NCBI RefSeq assembly: GCF_026627255.1 | Contig: NZ_JAPNLM010000009.1 | Location: forward strand, 62,001-126,000 | DNA length: 64,000 nucleotides | DNA from: Streptomyces antarcticus | GTDB taxonomy: Bacteria > Actinomycetota > Actinomycetes > Streptomycetales > Streptomycetaceae | Reading direction: 5' to 3' | Shown here: one piece after another, positions 8,358 through 16,758 of the stretch | How positions within the stretch are numbered: position 1 is the stretch's first letter | How the letters are laid out: every line of letters starts with the position of its first letter | Made by a program: the position numbers and the translations under genes | Notes under the pieces: model-generated | Told to the model about the DNA's origin: nothing | What the model saw: only the letters and a program-made list of their open reading frames with translations | Database searches by the model: none

Positions 8358-9071
8358 CTAGTGGGTGTCCACGGGCGGCGGGCGCCGCAGCGGAGGGGCC
8401 GCGGAGCGCTCCGGGCCCCGGGCGGCCCGGACCAGGCACACCGCCATGACGGCCGCGATGGCGGCGAGGTGCTCCTTGCCGGCGAGGTTGTCCTTGACCA
8501 GGACCTCGCCGATCATCGCCAGGATCACCAGGGCGCCGGTCAGGTAGGCCCGGTAGCTCCAGCACACGTATATCGCGAGCCCCACCACCGCCGCCGAGGG
8601 CCCGGTGTCGTTGACGATGCGGTCGGACACCGGCAGGCCGAAGGGGTGGTCCGGGCTCAGGGACAGCCCGATCCGCGCGTACGTGGTGCCGGCGAGGGTG
8701 GCGACGTAGCCGATGAGCAGGGTGCGCCACCAGCCGATGCAGATCTCCGAGATCCCGAAGACGAGCAGGATCTGCGCGAGCGCCCCCCACACCGGGAGGT
8801 CCAGGGCGGGGACGAACAGCGACAGGGGAGTGCGCAGCAGGGCGAGCCACAGCGGGTCGACCGCTTTGACGGACCCGAGGTTCTGGACGGGCTGGAAGCC
8901 CCAGGAGGTGTTCTGCACGATCTGGAAGACCGAGGTCAGACAGACCGCGCCGAGGGTCATCGGGACCGCCCGCCACTTCTCGTGGACGAGGGCGTTCCGG
9001 ACGGTCCAGAACATGGGTCCCCACTCGCGCCGGGCGAACCGGCGCGAGGGGGACGTGGTCCGCGCTGTCAA
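8358..9071 (-). CDS. Rhomboid-like integral membrane protein
   Basis: 237 aa with about six hydrophobic segments after a basic, Arg-rich N-terminus. The ISEICIGWWRTLLIGYVAT and GPSAAVVGLAIYV segments resemble rhomboid folds, with a GPS in place of the usual GxSG around the catalytic serine, so protease activity is doubtful. The TTG start at 9071 overlaps the TGA of the upstream MprF-like gene (TTGA), implying coupling; an internal ATG about 20 codons in is an alternative. The pairing suggests a joint membrane-lipid role. The function is unknown. Confidence 0.65.
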   Translation of the reverse strand: MTARTTSPSRRFARREWGPMFWTVRNALVHEKWRAVPMTLGAVCLTSVFQIVQNTSWGFQPVQNLGSVKAVDPLWLALLRTPLSLFVPALDLPVWGALAQILLVFGISEICIGWWRTLLIGYVATLAGTTYARIGLSLSPDHPFGLPVSDRIVNDTGPSAAVVGLAIYVCWSYRAYLTGALVILAMIGEVLVKDNLAGKEHLAAIAAVMAVCLVRAARGPERSAAPPLRRPPPVDTH

Positions 9072-10948
9072 CGGCGGGTCTCCAGGTGTCTGCGGTGCAG
9101 CCACTTCGGAAGGCCGGGGGCCTCCAGGAAGCCCTCGGCCCGGCCCGCCGCGATGCCGATCCGCAGCAGGTCCGAACTCTTCTCGAAGAGCATGAACCGC
9201 GGTTCCCAGATCGGCCGGTATTTGGCATTGGCCCGGTAGAGGGACTCGATCTGCCACCAGCGGGAGAAGAAGCTCAGCAGCGAGCGCCACATCCGCAGCA
9301 CCGGACCGGCGCCGAGGCGGGACCCGCGCTCGAATACGGACCGGAACATCGCGAAGTTCAGCGAGACCTGCGTGACCCCGATCTCCTTGGAGCGCTCCAG
9401 GAGTTCGATCACCATGAACTCCATCAGGCCGTTCTCCGAGTCCCGGTCGCGGCGCATCAGGTCCAGCGACAGGCCCTTCGGCCCCCACGGTACGAAGGAC
9501 AGCACCGCCCGCAGGTCGCCGTTGCCGTCGGTGCACTCCAGCATCACGCACTGGCCGTCGCCGGGATCACCCAGCCGGCCCAGCGCCATCGAGAAGCCGC
9601 GCTCGGTCGCGCCGTCGCGCCAGTCGTCGGCGCGCAGCAGCAGTACGTCCATCTCCTCGGCGGGGATGTCGGCGTGGCGGCGGATGCGGACCGTGTACCC
9701 GGCCCGCTTCACGCGGTTGTACGCCTGCCGGACGGTCCGCATGGCGCGGCCGTCCAGGGTGAACTCGGCGGTCTCCACGATCGCCTCGTCGCCCAGCTCC
9801 AGCGCGTCGAGGCCGTGCCGGGCGTAGATCTGCCCGGCCTCCTCGCTGGCGCCCATCACGGCCGGCACCCAGCCGTGCTCGCGGGCCTCGGCCAGCCACG
9901 GCTCGATGGCTCCGGGCCACGCCTCGGGGTCGCCGATCGGGTCGCCCGAGGCCAGCGAGACGCCGCCGACGACGCGGTAGGTGACGGCGGCCTTGCCGGT
10001 GGGGGACCAGATGACGGACTTCTCGCGGCGCAGCGCGAAGTAGCCGAGCGAGTCGCGGTCGCCCTGCCGGGCGAGCAGCGCCCGCAGCCGCTCCTCGTCC
10101 TCCTCGGAGAGGGGGTCGACGACGCGGCGGGAGCGGAACGCGGCGAACAGCACGGCGAGCAGCAGCAGCATCGACATCACGTTGACGACGACGTCCACCC
10201 AGCCGGGCGTGGTGATCGCGCGCGAGGCCTGGGCGTCGGGCGCCAGGGTGATCAGCCGCATCACCCCGTACCGCCAGCGGGCCAGGAAGGTGGCCTCGGA
10301 GCTGTCCGGGTCGGTGTTCGTGACGCCGACGAGCAGCGCCGCGACCAGAGAGGTGACGAGCAGGCCGACGGCGGCGACGAGGGTGGCCAGCGCCGGATTG
10401 GAGCGGTCGCCACGGGCGTAGAACTCCCGGCGGCCCAGCCACAGGGAGCCGACGAACGCGGCGGTCAGGCCGAGGGACACCCAGTTCTGGGCGTGGTCCC
10501 GGAACTCCGGGTAGCACAGGCTCAGCTCGCCCTGCGTGCACGGTGCGAACGCCGCGGTGGCGAAGGCCAGCAGCAGCGCTCCGCCCAGCACCAGGTTCAG
10601 GATCCACGCGGCCCGCTTGCGGCGGCCCATCGTGACCGCCAGCAGCAGCGAGAACAGCCCGGAGGCGAAGCCCGCCGTGAGGAGGTACGGGGTGTAGAAG
10701 TCCTCGGTGTTGTGCCGCCGCAGGTCCTGCCCGAGCGAAAGCCACACCGCGCTGAGGAAGTTGACGAAGGTGACGACGCGCAAATACCAGACGGCGAACG
10801 CCGCGCCCCGTCGTGAGCGCGCGGTCCCCCGGCCGGTCTCCCGGCCGCCGCCCGCCCCCTTGCCGGCGGGGTCGCCGCCGGCCTCTTTCCTTCCGGATGC
10901 CGAGCCCGGTGCCTGTGACGCGCCGCGGTCGGTTTCTACGCTGGTCAA
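9068..10948 (-). CDS. MprF-like protein with DUF2156 transferase domain
   Basis: 626 aa. The N-terminus carries 6-7 membrane segments. The C-terminal half (about residue 290 on) is a GNAT-like DUF2156 domain with EKSVIWSPTGKAAVTYRVVGGVSLASGDP and LSLDLMRRDRDSENGLMEFM. MprF proteins move an amino acid from aminoacyl-tRNA to phosphatidylglycerol and flip the product. No lysyl-tRNA synthetase domain is attached here, so tRNA would come from elsewhere. TTG 10948 is chosen because GGGAGAGG lies five bases upstream; ATG 10963 would put that site inside the gene. A TATGAT -10-like box lies just upstream near 10973. The transferred amino acid is not predictable. Confidence 0.72.
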   Translation of the reverse strand: MTSVETDRGASQAPGSASGRKEAGGDPAGKGAGGGRETGRGTARSRRGAAFAVWYLRVVTFVNFLSAVWLSLGQDLRRHNTEDFYTPYLLTAGFASGLFSLLLAVTMGRRKRAAWILNLVLGGALLLAFATAAFAPCTQGELSLCYPEFRDHAQNWVSLGLTAAFVGSLWLGRREFYARGDRSNPALATLVAAVGLLVTSLVAALLVGVTNTDPDSSEATFLARWRYGVMRLITLAPDAQASRAITTPGWVDVVVNVMSMLLLLAVLFAAFRSRRVVDPLSEEDEERLRALLARQGDRDSLGYFALRREKSVIWSPTGKAAVTYRVVGGVSLASGDPIGDPEAWPGAIEPWLAEAREHGWVPAVMGASEEAGQIYARHGLDALELGDEAIVETAEFTLDGRAMRTVRQAYNRVKRAGYTVRIRRHADIPAEEMDVLLLRADDWRDGATERGFSMALGRLGDPGDGQCVMLECTDGNGDLRAVLSFVPWGPKGLSLDLMRRDRDSENGLMEFMVIELLERSKEIGVTQVSLNFAMFRSVFERGSRLGAGPVLRMWRSLLSFFSRWWQIESLYRANAKYRPIWEPRFMLFEKSSDLLRIGIAAGRAEGFLEAPGLPKWLHRRHLETRR

Positions 10949-11047
10949 ACGGACCTCTCCCATAAAAAGCGATCATATGGGGCGCCACTGGCCAGGAGCG
11001 GGCCGTTCCGGGGCCGCGGCCTGGTCAGGGCCGCGAACCCCGGCGGC

Positions 11048-12139
11048 TCAAACCGTCGGTTCCTGCGCCGCCCTCCCCCAGACTTCGTCCGGGGGTGCCC
11101 CCGCCGGGAGTTCCGCCGCGAGTGCGGCGGCCGCCTGGACCAGGGGGAGGGCCAGCAGCGCCCCGGTTCCCTCGCCCACTGTGACGCCGTGGTCGAGTAC
11201 AGGGTTGAGTGCCATGCGGTCCAGTGCCTTCGCCTGGCCCGGCTCGCCGCTCGCCTGACCGGCCAGCCACCAGTCCGGAGCCCGGAACGCGGCCCGCTGG
11301 GCCACCAGTCCGCAGGCCGCCGAGACGACACCGTCAAGGATCACCGGGGTCCGGCGCACCGCGCACTGGAGCAGGAAGCCGGTGATCGCCGCCACGTCGG
11401 CGCCGCCCACGGCCCCCAGCAGCGCGACCTGGTCGCCGAGGACCGGGCGGGCCCGGCGCAGCGCGTCGCGGATCGCCGCACACTTGCGCATCCAGGCGAG
11501 GTCGTCGATCGGCGCGCCGCCGCGGCCGGTGACCACGGAGGCATCGGTTCCGCACAGGGCGGCGACGAGGGTGGCGGCCACCGTGGTGCCGCCGACGCTG
11601 AGGTCCCCGAGGACGACCAGGTCCGTTCCCGAGTCGGCCTCCTCGTCGGCGATCCGCATCCCGAGGCGCAGCGCGTCGCGGGTCTCCTCGGCGGTCAGCG
11701 CGTCCTCCACGTCGATCCGGCCGCTGCCGCGCCGCACGCGGTGCCTGACCACGTCCTCGGGGAGCAGGCCCGGGTCGCAGTCCAGCCCGGCGTCGACGAT
11801 CCGTACGGTCGCCCCGAACCGGCGGGCCAGGACGGCGACGGGGCTGGCCCCGTCGAGCACGGCCCGCACCAGCACGTGGGCGCTCCCGGCGGGCCGGGCG
11901 GAGACGCCCTCGGCGGCGATCCCGTGGTCGGCGGCGAACAGCACGACGCGGGGCCGCTCGATCGGCTTGACCGGCACCTGCCCCTGCGCGGCGGCGAGCC
12001 ACTCGGCCAGCTCGTCGAGCCGGCCCAGCGCGCCGGGCGGCACGGCCAGCCGTTCACGGCGTTCCTCGGCATCACGCCGGACGCCCCCGTCGGGGCGCTC
12101 GATCAGATCGGAGAAGTCGTCGAGATTCAGCGTGGTCAT
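11048..12139 (-). CDS. cobT: Nicotinate-nucleotide--dimethylbenzimidazole phosphoribosyltransferase
   Basis: 363 aa, normal for CobT. It makes alpha-ribazole phosphate from DMB and nicotinate mononucleotide for the lower ligand of cobalamin. Recognisable elements are PPGALGRLDELAEWLAA, VLFAADHGIAAEGVSA, VVLGDLSVGGTTVAATLVAAL, LLGAVGGADVAAITGF and the C-terminal VGEGTGALLALPL, which holds the catalytic Glu. ATG 12139 gives MTTLNLDDFSDLIERPDGG. It lies 74 nt downstream of cobU on the same strand, and cobS is 4 kb away on the other strand. Thus nucleotide-loop assembly genes are present but split. No cobalamin riboswitch was seen upstream. Confidence 0.95.
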   Translation of the reverse strand: MTTLNLDDFSDLIERPDGGVRRDAEERRERLAVPPGALGRLDELAEWLAAAQGQVPVKPIERPRVVLFAADHGIAAEGVSARPAGSAHVLVRAVLDGASPVAVLARRFGATVRIVDAGLDCDPGLLPEDVVRHRVRRGSGRIDVEDALTAEETRDALRLGMRIADEEADSGTDLVVLGDLSVGGTTVAATLVAALCGTDASVVTGRGGAPIDDLAWMRKCAAIRDALRRARPVLGDQVALLGAVGGADVAAITGFLLQCAVRRTPVILDGVVSAACGLVAQRAAFRAPDWWLAGQASGEPGQAKALDRMALNPVLDHGVTVGEGTGALLALPLVQAAAALAAELPAGAPPDEVWGRAAQEPTV

Positions 12140-12213
12140 CTGCCAGAGAGTACAGCCGGTGAGGCCCTCCCCTTGGGGGCGCGGTGAGGATCGGTCAGGC
12201 CCCGCCGGCCGGC

Positions 12214-13419
12214 TCAGTCCTTCAGCACCAGCGCCTGTCCGGCGACCACCAGCAGGACGTGCTCGCACTCGGCGGCGACCGCGGTGTTGAGGCGGCCCAG
12301 TTCGTCGCGGAAGCGCCGCCCGGAGGCCGTCGCGGGGACGATCCCCGAGCCCACCTCGTTGCTGACCAGCACCACCGGCCGTCGGGCCGTCCGGACCGCC
12401 CGCGCCAACTCCGCCGAACGGTCGTGCAGTTGCTGGTGGCCGCCCCTGGCCCACACCTCGTCGTCCCAGGCCCCGGCCCGGTCCATCGCGTCGGTGAGCC
12501 ACAGCGCCAGGCAGTCCACGAGCAGCGGCGGCCCGGTCTCGGCCAGCAGCGGGACCAGGTCGCAGGTCTCCACCGTCCGCCAGGTCGCCGGACGGCGCTC
12601 CCGGTGCAGGCCGACGCGGTGGGCCCACTCCGCGTCCCCGTCCCGGGTGCCGCCGGTGGCCGCGTAGACCACCCCGGGGAAGGCCTCCAGGCGCCGCTCC
12701 GCCTCGAAGGACTTGCCCGAGCGGGCCCCGCCCAGCACCAGCGTCCGCCGCGGCGGGACCGGTACCGCGTGGTACTCGCCGGCGATCACCGTGGTCCCGT
12801 CCGCCACCGCCCGGGCCCCGGCGGCCGCGCAGCGGCGCTCCAGCTCCCGGCCCGGCGGGGTGTCGTGGTCCAGGTGCACCGCGATCACGTCCGTGGCCGG
12901 GCCGACCGCGCCGCTCGCCCGCAGCCTCGCCAGCGCCTCGGGCCGGCCGAGCACGTCCGCGAGGACCACGTCGTACGGCCGCTGCCCGGTCGTCCCGTTG
13001 GTACCGGCCGGGGCCCCGCCGGGCGGCAGGTACAGCAGCCGGCCGCCGTCCGGGCCCGTCACCTCGTACCCGGTGCCCGGCGCGTCCATGGGCACCGCCC
13101 GCACCCGGTGCCCCGAGATCACCGCCAGCTCCCGGCCGTCCGGCACCCGCCCGGCGGACGGCAGCCCGGGCGGCAGCTCCACCGGCGGGCCGTCGTGCGG
13201 GTGGGTCAGCAGGACCTGCCGTACGCCGGCCAGGGAATGCCCGGCCCGGGCGCCCGCCAGCACGGCCCCCGGGGTCAGGTCCAGCAGCAGGGCGCCGTCC
13301 ACGAGGACGGCCGTGGCCGCGCGGGACCGGGGGCCGACGGAGAGCGCGCAGGCCGCGCAGGGGCAGCCGGGGCGGGGCAGACCCTCGGGTGTGCCGGTGC
13401 CGAGCAGAGTGAGTTCCAC
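12214..13419 (-). CDS. cobU: Adenosylcobinamide kinase/guanylyltransferase fused to an MBL-like domain
   Basis: 401 aa. The C-terminal half (about residue 230 to the end) is CobU: RRTLVLGGARSGKS P-loop, VYAATGGTRDGDAEWAHRV with the guanylylated-His region, LLVDCLALWLTDAM and VVLVSNEVGSGIVP. It phosphorylates and GMP-activates adenosylcobinamide. The N-terminal half begins LTLLGTGTPEGLPRPGCPCAAC, typical of PhnP/PqqB-like metallo-beta-lactamase folds, but the metal motif reads THPHDGPP instead of HxHxDH. GTG 13419 has GGGAGG eight bases upstream. This fusion makes it about twice the length of a stand-alone CobU. Confidence 0.9.
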   Translation of the reverse strand: MELTLLGTGTPEGLPRPGCPCAACALSVGPRSRAATAVLVDGALLLDLTPGAVLAGARAGHSLAGVRQVLLTHPHDGPPVELPPGLPSAGRVPDGRELAVISGHRVRAVPMDAPGTGYEVTGPDGGRLLYLPPGGAPAGTNGTTGQRPYDVVLADVLGRPEALARLRASGAVGPATDVIAVHLDHDTPPGRELERRCAAAGARAVADGTTVIAGEYHAVPVPPRRTLVLGGARSGKSFEAERRLEAFPGVVYAATGGTRDGDAEWAHRVGLHRERRPATWRTVETCDLVPLLAETGPPLLVDCLALWLTDAMDRAGAWDDEVWARGGHQQLHDRSAELARAVRTARRPVVLVSNEVGSGIVPATASGRRFRDELGRLNTAVAAECEHVLLVVAGQALVLKD

Positions 13420-13530
13420 AGGATGATCCTCCCGCGTCGCCGGGAGAGCTGCGCGCCCGGTTACTCTGCGGGCACACTCAAGGCGAGAAGCGCGCGAACA
13501 GCGGACAGCGGACGAGCAACGGAGGCGGAC

Positions 13531-13743
13531 ATGGCGTGGACGTGGCGGTTCGAGACGGCCGACGGCAGCGAGGCGAGCCCGTCGGTGGTGCCGGAGGAGT
13601 TCACCACGCAGGGCGACGCGGAGTCCTGGATCGGGGAGTACTGGAAGGACCTGCTGGAGGGCGGCACCGAGCAGGTCAAGCTGTCCGACGACAGCGGGAC
13701 CGAGCTGTACACGATGAGCCTGCGCGCGGCGCTCGACGCCTGA
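13531..13743 (+). CDS. Small conserved hypothetical protein
   Basis: 70 aa, acidic, beginning MAWTWRFETADG and ending LYTMSLRAALDA. It has a strong GGAGGCGG site six bases upstream and high GC at third positions, so it is very likely expressed. It contains no Cys motif, membrane segment or known domain. It diverges from cobU with a 111-nt shared upstream region. The function is unknown; similar short proteins occur in other Streptomyces, as far as I recall. Confidence 0.82.
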   Translation: MAWTWRFETADGSEASPSVVPEEFTTQGDAESWIGEYWKDLLEGGTEQVKLSDDSGTELYTMSLRAALDA

Positions 13744-13751
13744 GCGGTTCT

Positions 13752-13781
13752 CCTCCGGGAGCGGTCGCCCGCTCCCGGAGG
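13752..13781. terminator. Bidirectional hairpin
   Basis: 13-bp perfect stem (13752-13764 with 13769-13781) and a 4-nt loop, between the small protein gene and the convergent methyltransferase gene. Confidence 0.65.
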
Positions 13782-13894
13782 GCCCGGAGTCCGTTCGGCC
13801 GGAGCCCTTCGAGCGGAAGCCCGATGAGAGCAAGCCCGATGAGCGCAAGCGCAAGCGCGAGGAGCCGGAGGCCTTGGGGCCGGTGCCCGGCGGG

Positions 13895-14704
13895 TCAGCC
13901 CCGTACGCCGCACAGGTGCAGCAGCGCCGCGACCCCGCGGTACGGGTCGGTGCGGCCGGCGCGGTCCTCGGCGGCCAGCAGCCGCTCCAGCTCTTCGTCG
14001 GGCGGGAGGGTCTCGCCAACCTCGGTCCCGTCGGTGAAGACGCGCACCCCGTACCAGGCCTGGAGCGGCGCTCCGATGCCCGACAGCGTGGCCGTCAGCC
14101 CGGCCAGCCGGTCGGCGCGCACGTCGAGGCCCAGCCGGTTCGTGTAGTCGAGGCTCTCGAAGGCGGTCAGCGCCCCCGCCCAGTCGCCGTTCAGCCCGGG
14201 CCGCATGGCGAGCGCGTCGCCGTTGCGCACGAGCAGGGACAGCAGGCCGCCGGGGGCCAGCATCCGGGCCAGCCCGGCGAGCATGGCGTCCGCTTCGGGC
14301 ACATACATCAGCACTCCGTGGCACAGCACCACGTCGAAGCTGCCCGGCAGGAAGTGGACGCCGGTCTCGCGGCCGTCGCCCTCCATCAGGCGGACCCGGT
14401 CGCGGATCCCGGCGGGCTCCTCGGCCAGCGCCTCGCGGGCGACGGCCAGCATGCCGGGGTCCTGCTCCAGGCCGGTCACCTTGTGCCCGGCGCGGGCCAG
14501 GCGCAGGGTCTGCGTGCCCTGGCCCATGCCGACGTCGAGGACGCGCAGCCGCTGCCCGACCGGGAAGCGGTGCGCGATCTGCTCATCCACCTGCTGGCCG
14601 ACGAGTTCCTGGCGCACCGCGTTGCGCAGCCCGCCCAGGCCCTCGAGCCATATGCGGGTACCGCCCGAGAAGCCCTCGCCCGGAGCCACGGCTCCGGGCG
14701 CCAC
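13895..14704 (-). CDS. SAM-dependent class I methyltransferase
   Basis: 269 aa Rossmann-fold methyltransferase. Motif I is RVLDVGMGQGTQTLRLA, then VTGLEQDPGML with the acidic residue binding SAM ribose, FDVVLCHGVLMYVPEADAML (motif II), and LAPGGLLSLLVRNGDALA (post-motif II). It resembles the CmoM/SmtA-like tRNA uridine methyltransferases in overall pattern, but the substrate is not identifiable. GTG 14704 lies six bases after the stop of the DUF3043 gene, so the two are probably one operon. Confidence 0.82.
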   Translation of the reverse strand: MAPGAVAPGEGFSGGTRIWLEGLGGLRNAVRQELVGQQVDEQIAHRFPVGQRLRVLDVGMGQGTQTLRLARAGHKVTGLEQDPGMLAVAREALAEEPAGIRDRVRLMEGDGRETGVHFLPGSFDVVLCHGVLMYVPEADAMLAGLARMLAPGGLLSLLVRNGDALAMRPGLNGDWAGALTAFESLDYTNRLGLDVRADRLAGLTATLSGIGAPLQAWYGVRVFTDGTEVGETLPPDEELERLLAAEDRAGRTDPYRGVAALLHLCGVRG

Positions 14705-14709
14705 TGAAC

Positions 14710-15309
14710 TCAGGGCCGTTCCCCGCGCTTGACCTGCGGCTTGGGCAGGCGGAGCCGGCGCATCTGGAGGGTGCGCATGAGGCCGTACGCGACGGCGCCG
14801 CGGCGCGGCTCGTCCGGGAAGCGCTCGTTCAGTGCCTTGCGGAGGCGGAAGACGAGGCCGACGGAGTCGACGATGATCAGCGCGATCACGCCGAGCCACA
14901 GCATCAGCGCGATGTTCTGGATCGAGGGGACCCGCACCATGCTCAGCACCAGGATGATCACTGCCAGCGGCAGGAACATCTCGGCGACCGAGAAGCGGGA
15001 GTCCACGTAGTCGCGGACGAACCGGCGGACCGGGCCCTTGTCACGGACGGGCAGGTAACGCTCGTCGCCGTTGGCCAGAGCCTCGCGCTGCTTCGCCATC
15101 TCTCCACGGCGGCGCTCACGGGCTCGCTTGGCATCCTCCTTGCGATTGCCGGTCGAGGCCACCACGGCCTTGCGCTGCGACTGGGCCACAGCACGCTTCG
15201 GCGTAGGGCGGCCCTTCGGGGCCTGCGGGTCACGGGGCTGCGAGAGGTCGGCGCTCACCTTGTCGGTGGCGGCGGCCTTCTCTTCCTTGGAGGAGCGGCT
15301 ACCAAACAC
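14710..15309 (-). CDS. DUF3043 membrane protein
   Basis: 199 aa from GTG 15309; TTG 15318 is an alternative. A highly charged N-terminal half (SKEEKAAATDKVSADLSQPRDPQAPKGRPTPKRAVAQ...) is followed by two hydrophobic segments (FLPLAVIILVLSMV and ALMLWLGVIALIIVDSV) and a basic tail. This is the common actinobacterial DUF3043 pattern. The function is unknown. It is divergent from pspA across a 270-nt region and probably co-transcribed with the methyltransferase gene. Confidence 0.83.
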   Translation of the reverse strand: MFGSRSSKEEKAAATDKVSADLSQPRDPQAPKGRPTPKRAVAQSQRKAVVASTGNRKEDAKRARERRRGEMAKQREALANGDERYLPVRDKGPVRRFVRDYVDSRFSVAEMFLPLAVIILVLSMVRVPSIQNIALMLWLGVIALIIVDSVGLVFRLRKALNERFPDEPRRGAVAYGLMRTLQMRRLRLPKPQVKRGERP

Positions 15310-15579
15310 AAAACCCAAGCGTACGTGGTTGCGGGCACCTGCCCCACCCTGGTGGGGAACGATCCGGCAACGGCGGGCGTCTTCCAGTTGCACGGTCCGT
15401 CCGGTGGGCCCCTTCTCCTGGGATCACCTACTCCTTACGCCTGACAGGGCGCGGGTGTAGTCGTCCTGGAGGAGGAGCGCATCCGTGCTCGAACAGTGCG
15501 GTAATGGAGACAGGGCCCGTACTGTGGGTCTTGTTGGTGACCTGGAGCGAAGTCCGTCAGAAGGGGGCGCGCGAAGCCC

Positions 15580-16374
15580 ATGAGCGGTGTCATGAAGCGT
15601 ATGGGGATGCTCTTCCGCGCGAAGGCGAACAAGGCCCTTGACCGGGCCGAGGACCCGCGCGAAACCCTCGACTACTCGTACCAGAAGCAGCTGGAGCTGC
15701 TTCAGAAGGTGCGCCGCGGAGTCGCCGACGTGGCGACCTCCCGCAAGCGCCTGGAGCTGCAGCTGAACCAGCTGCAGGGCCAGTCGGCCAAGCTGGAGGA
15801 CCAGGGCCGCAAGGCGCTGGCCCTGGGCCGCGAGGACCTGGCCCGCGAGGCCCTGGCCCGCCGCTCCTCCCTCCAGCAGCAGGTCAGCGACCTGGAGGTG
15901 CAGCACCAGACCCTCCAGGGCGAGGAGGAGAAGCTGACCCTCGCCGCACAGCGCCTCCAGGCCAAGGTGGACGCTTTCCGGACGAAGAAGGAGACCATCA
16001 AGGCCACCTACACCGCGGCCCAGGCACAGACCCGGATCGCGGAGTCCTTCTCCGGCATCTCCGAGGAGATGAGCGACGTCGGCCTGGCCATCCAGCGGGC
16101 CGAGGACAAGACCGCCCAGCTCCAGGCCCGAGCCGGCGCGATCGACGAGCTGCTGGCCTCCGGCGCGCTCGACGACCGCAGCGGGCTCGGCTCCAAGGAC
16201 GACATCCAGGCCGAGCTGGACCGCCTCTCGGGCGGTACGGACGTGGAGCTCGAACTCCAGCGGATGAAGGCCGAGCTGGCGGGCGGCACGTCCGCGCAGC
16301 AGCCGGCCATCGAGGGCGGCGCCCCGGGCACCGCCCAGCCGCCGCAGACCCAGCACCGGTTCGACAAGCAGTAG
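15580..16374 (+). CDS. pspA: PspA/IM30 family envelope-stress protein
   Basis: 264 aa, mostly helical coiled coil. It begins MKRMGMLFRAKANKALDRAEDPRETLDY, the membrane-binding amphipathic start of PspA/Vipp1 proteins, and continues with long heptad-like stretches rich in Gln, Glu and Lys to about residue 220, then a flexible Pro/Gln tail. PspA assembles on damaged membranes and limits proton leakage. It is followed after 13 nt by the PspAA-type partner. The start has AAGGGGGCG upstream. Confidence 0.92.
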   Translation: MSGVMKRMGMLFRAKANKALDRAEDPRETLDYSYQKQLELLQKVRRGVADVATSRKRLELQLNQLQGQSAKLEDQGRKALALGREDLAREALARRSSLQQQVSDLEVQHQTLQGEEEKLTLAAQRLQAKVDAFRTKKETIKATYTAAQAQTRIAESFSGISEEMSDVGLAIQRAEDKTAQLQARAGAIDELLASGALDDRSGLGSKDDIQAELDRLSGGTDVELELQRMKAELAGGTSAQQPAIEGGAPGTAQPPQTQHRFDKQ

Positions 16375-16387
16375 GACGGGGCCCGTC

Positions 16388-16666
16388 ATGATTGTCCGCA
16401 TCATGGGGGAGGGCCAGGTGGAGATGGCCGACGGCCACTTCACCGAGCTGAACAGGCTGGACGACGAGTTGCTCGCGGAGATGCAGCGCGGCGACGAGGA
16501 GGGCTTCCGGCGCACGCTGGGCGCGCTCCTCGAAGCGGTACGTCGCCTGGGCGAACCGCTGCCGGACGAGGCACTGGAGCCGTCCGAGCTGATCCTGCCC
16601 GGTCCGGACGCCGGCCTGGACGAGGTCAGGGCGATGCTCGCCGACGACGGCCTGATCCCGGGCTGA
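16388..16666 (+). CDS. pspAA: PspA-associated protein PspAA
   Basis: 92 aa, MIVRIMGEGQVEMADGHFTELNRLDDELL, an acidic single-domain protein typically encoded directly downstream of actinobacterial pspA. It has no membrane segment. It is thought to be a partner in the Psp response; its biochemical role is not established. It ends just before a strong terminator, so pspA-pspAA is a two-gene unit. Confidence 0.85.
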   Translation: MIVRIMGEGQVEMADGHFTELNRLDDELLAEMQRGDEEGFRRTLGALLEAVRRLGEPLPDEALEPSELILPGPDAGLDEVRAMLADDGLIPG

Positions 16667-16690
16667 GCCCCGGCGACCGACCGGCACCAC

Positions 16691-16719
16691 GGGCCCGCCC
16701 CCGCAACGGGGGCGGGCCC
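16691..16719. terminator. Strong bidirectional hairpin after pspAA
   Basis: 13-bp perfect stem (16691-16703 with 16707-16719) and a CAA loop, between convergent pspAA and the membrane-protein gene. Confidence 0.8.
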
Positions 16720-16758
16720 GCCGCCGTTCGTTCCGGGACCCGGAGGGGTCCCGCCGGC

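Noticed and set aside
13420..13530. A cobalamin riboswitch before cobU
   Set aside because: The 111-nt region is too short and lacks the B12-box.
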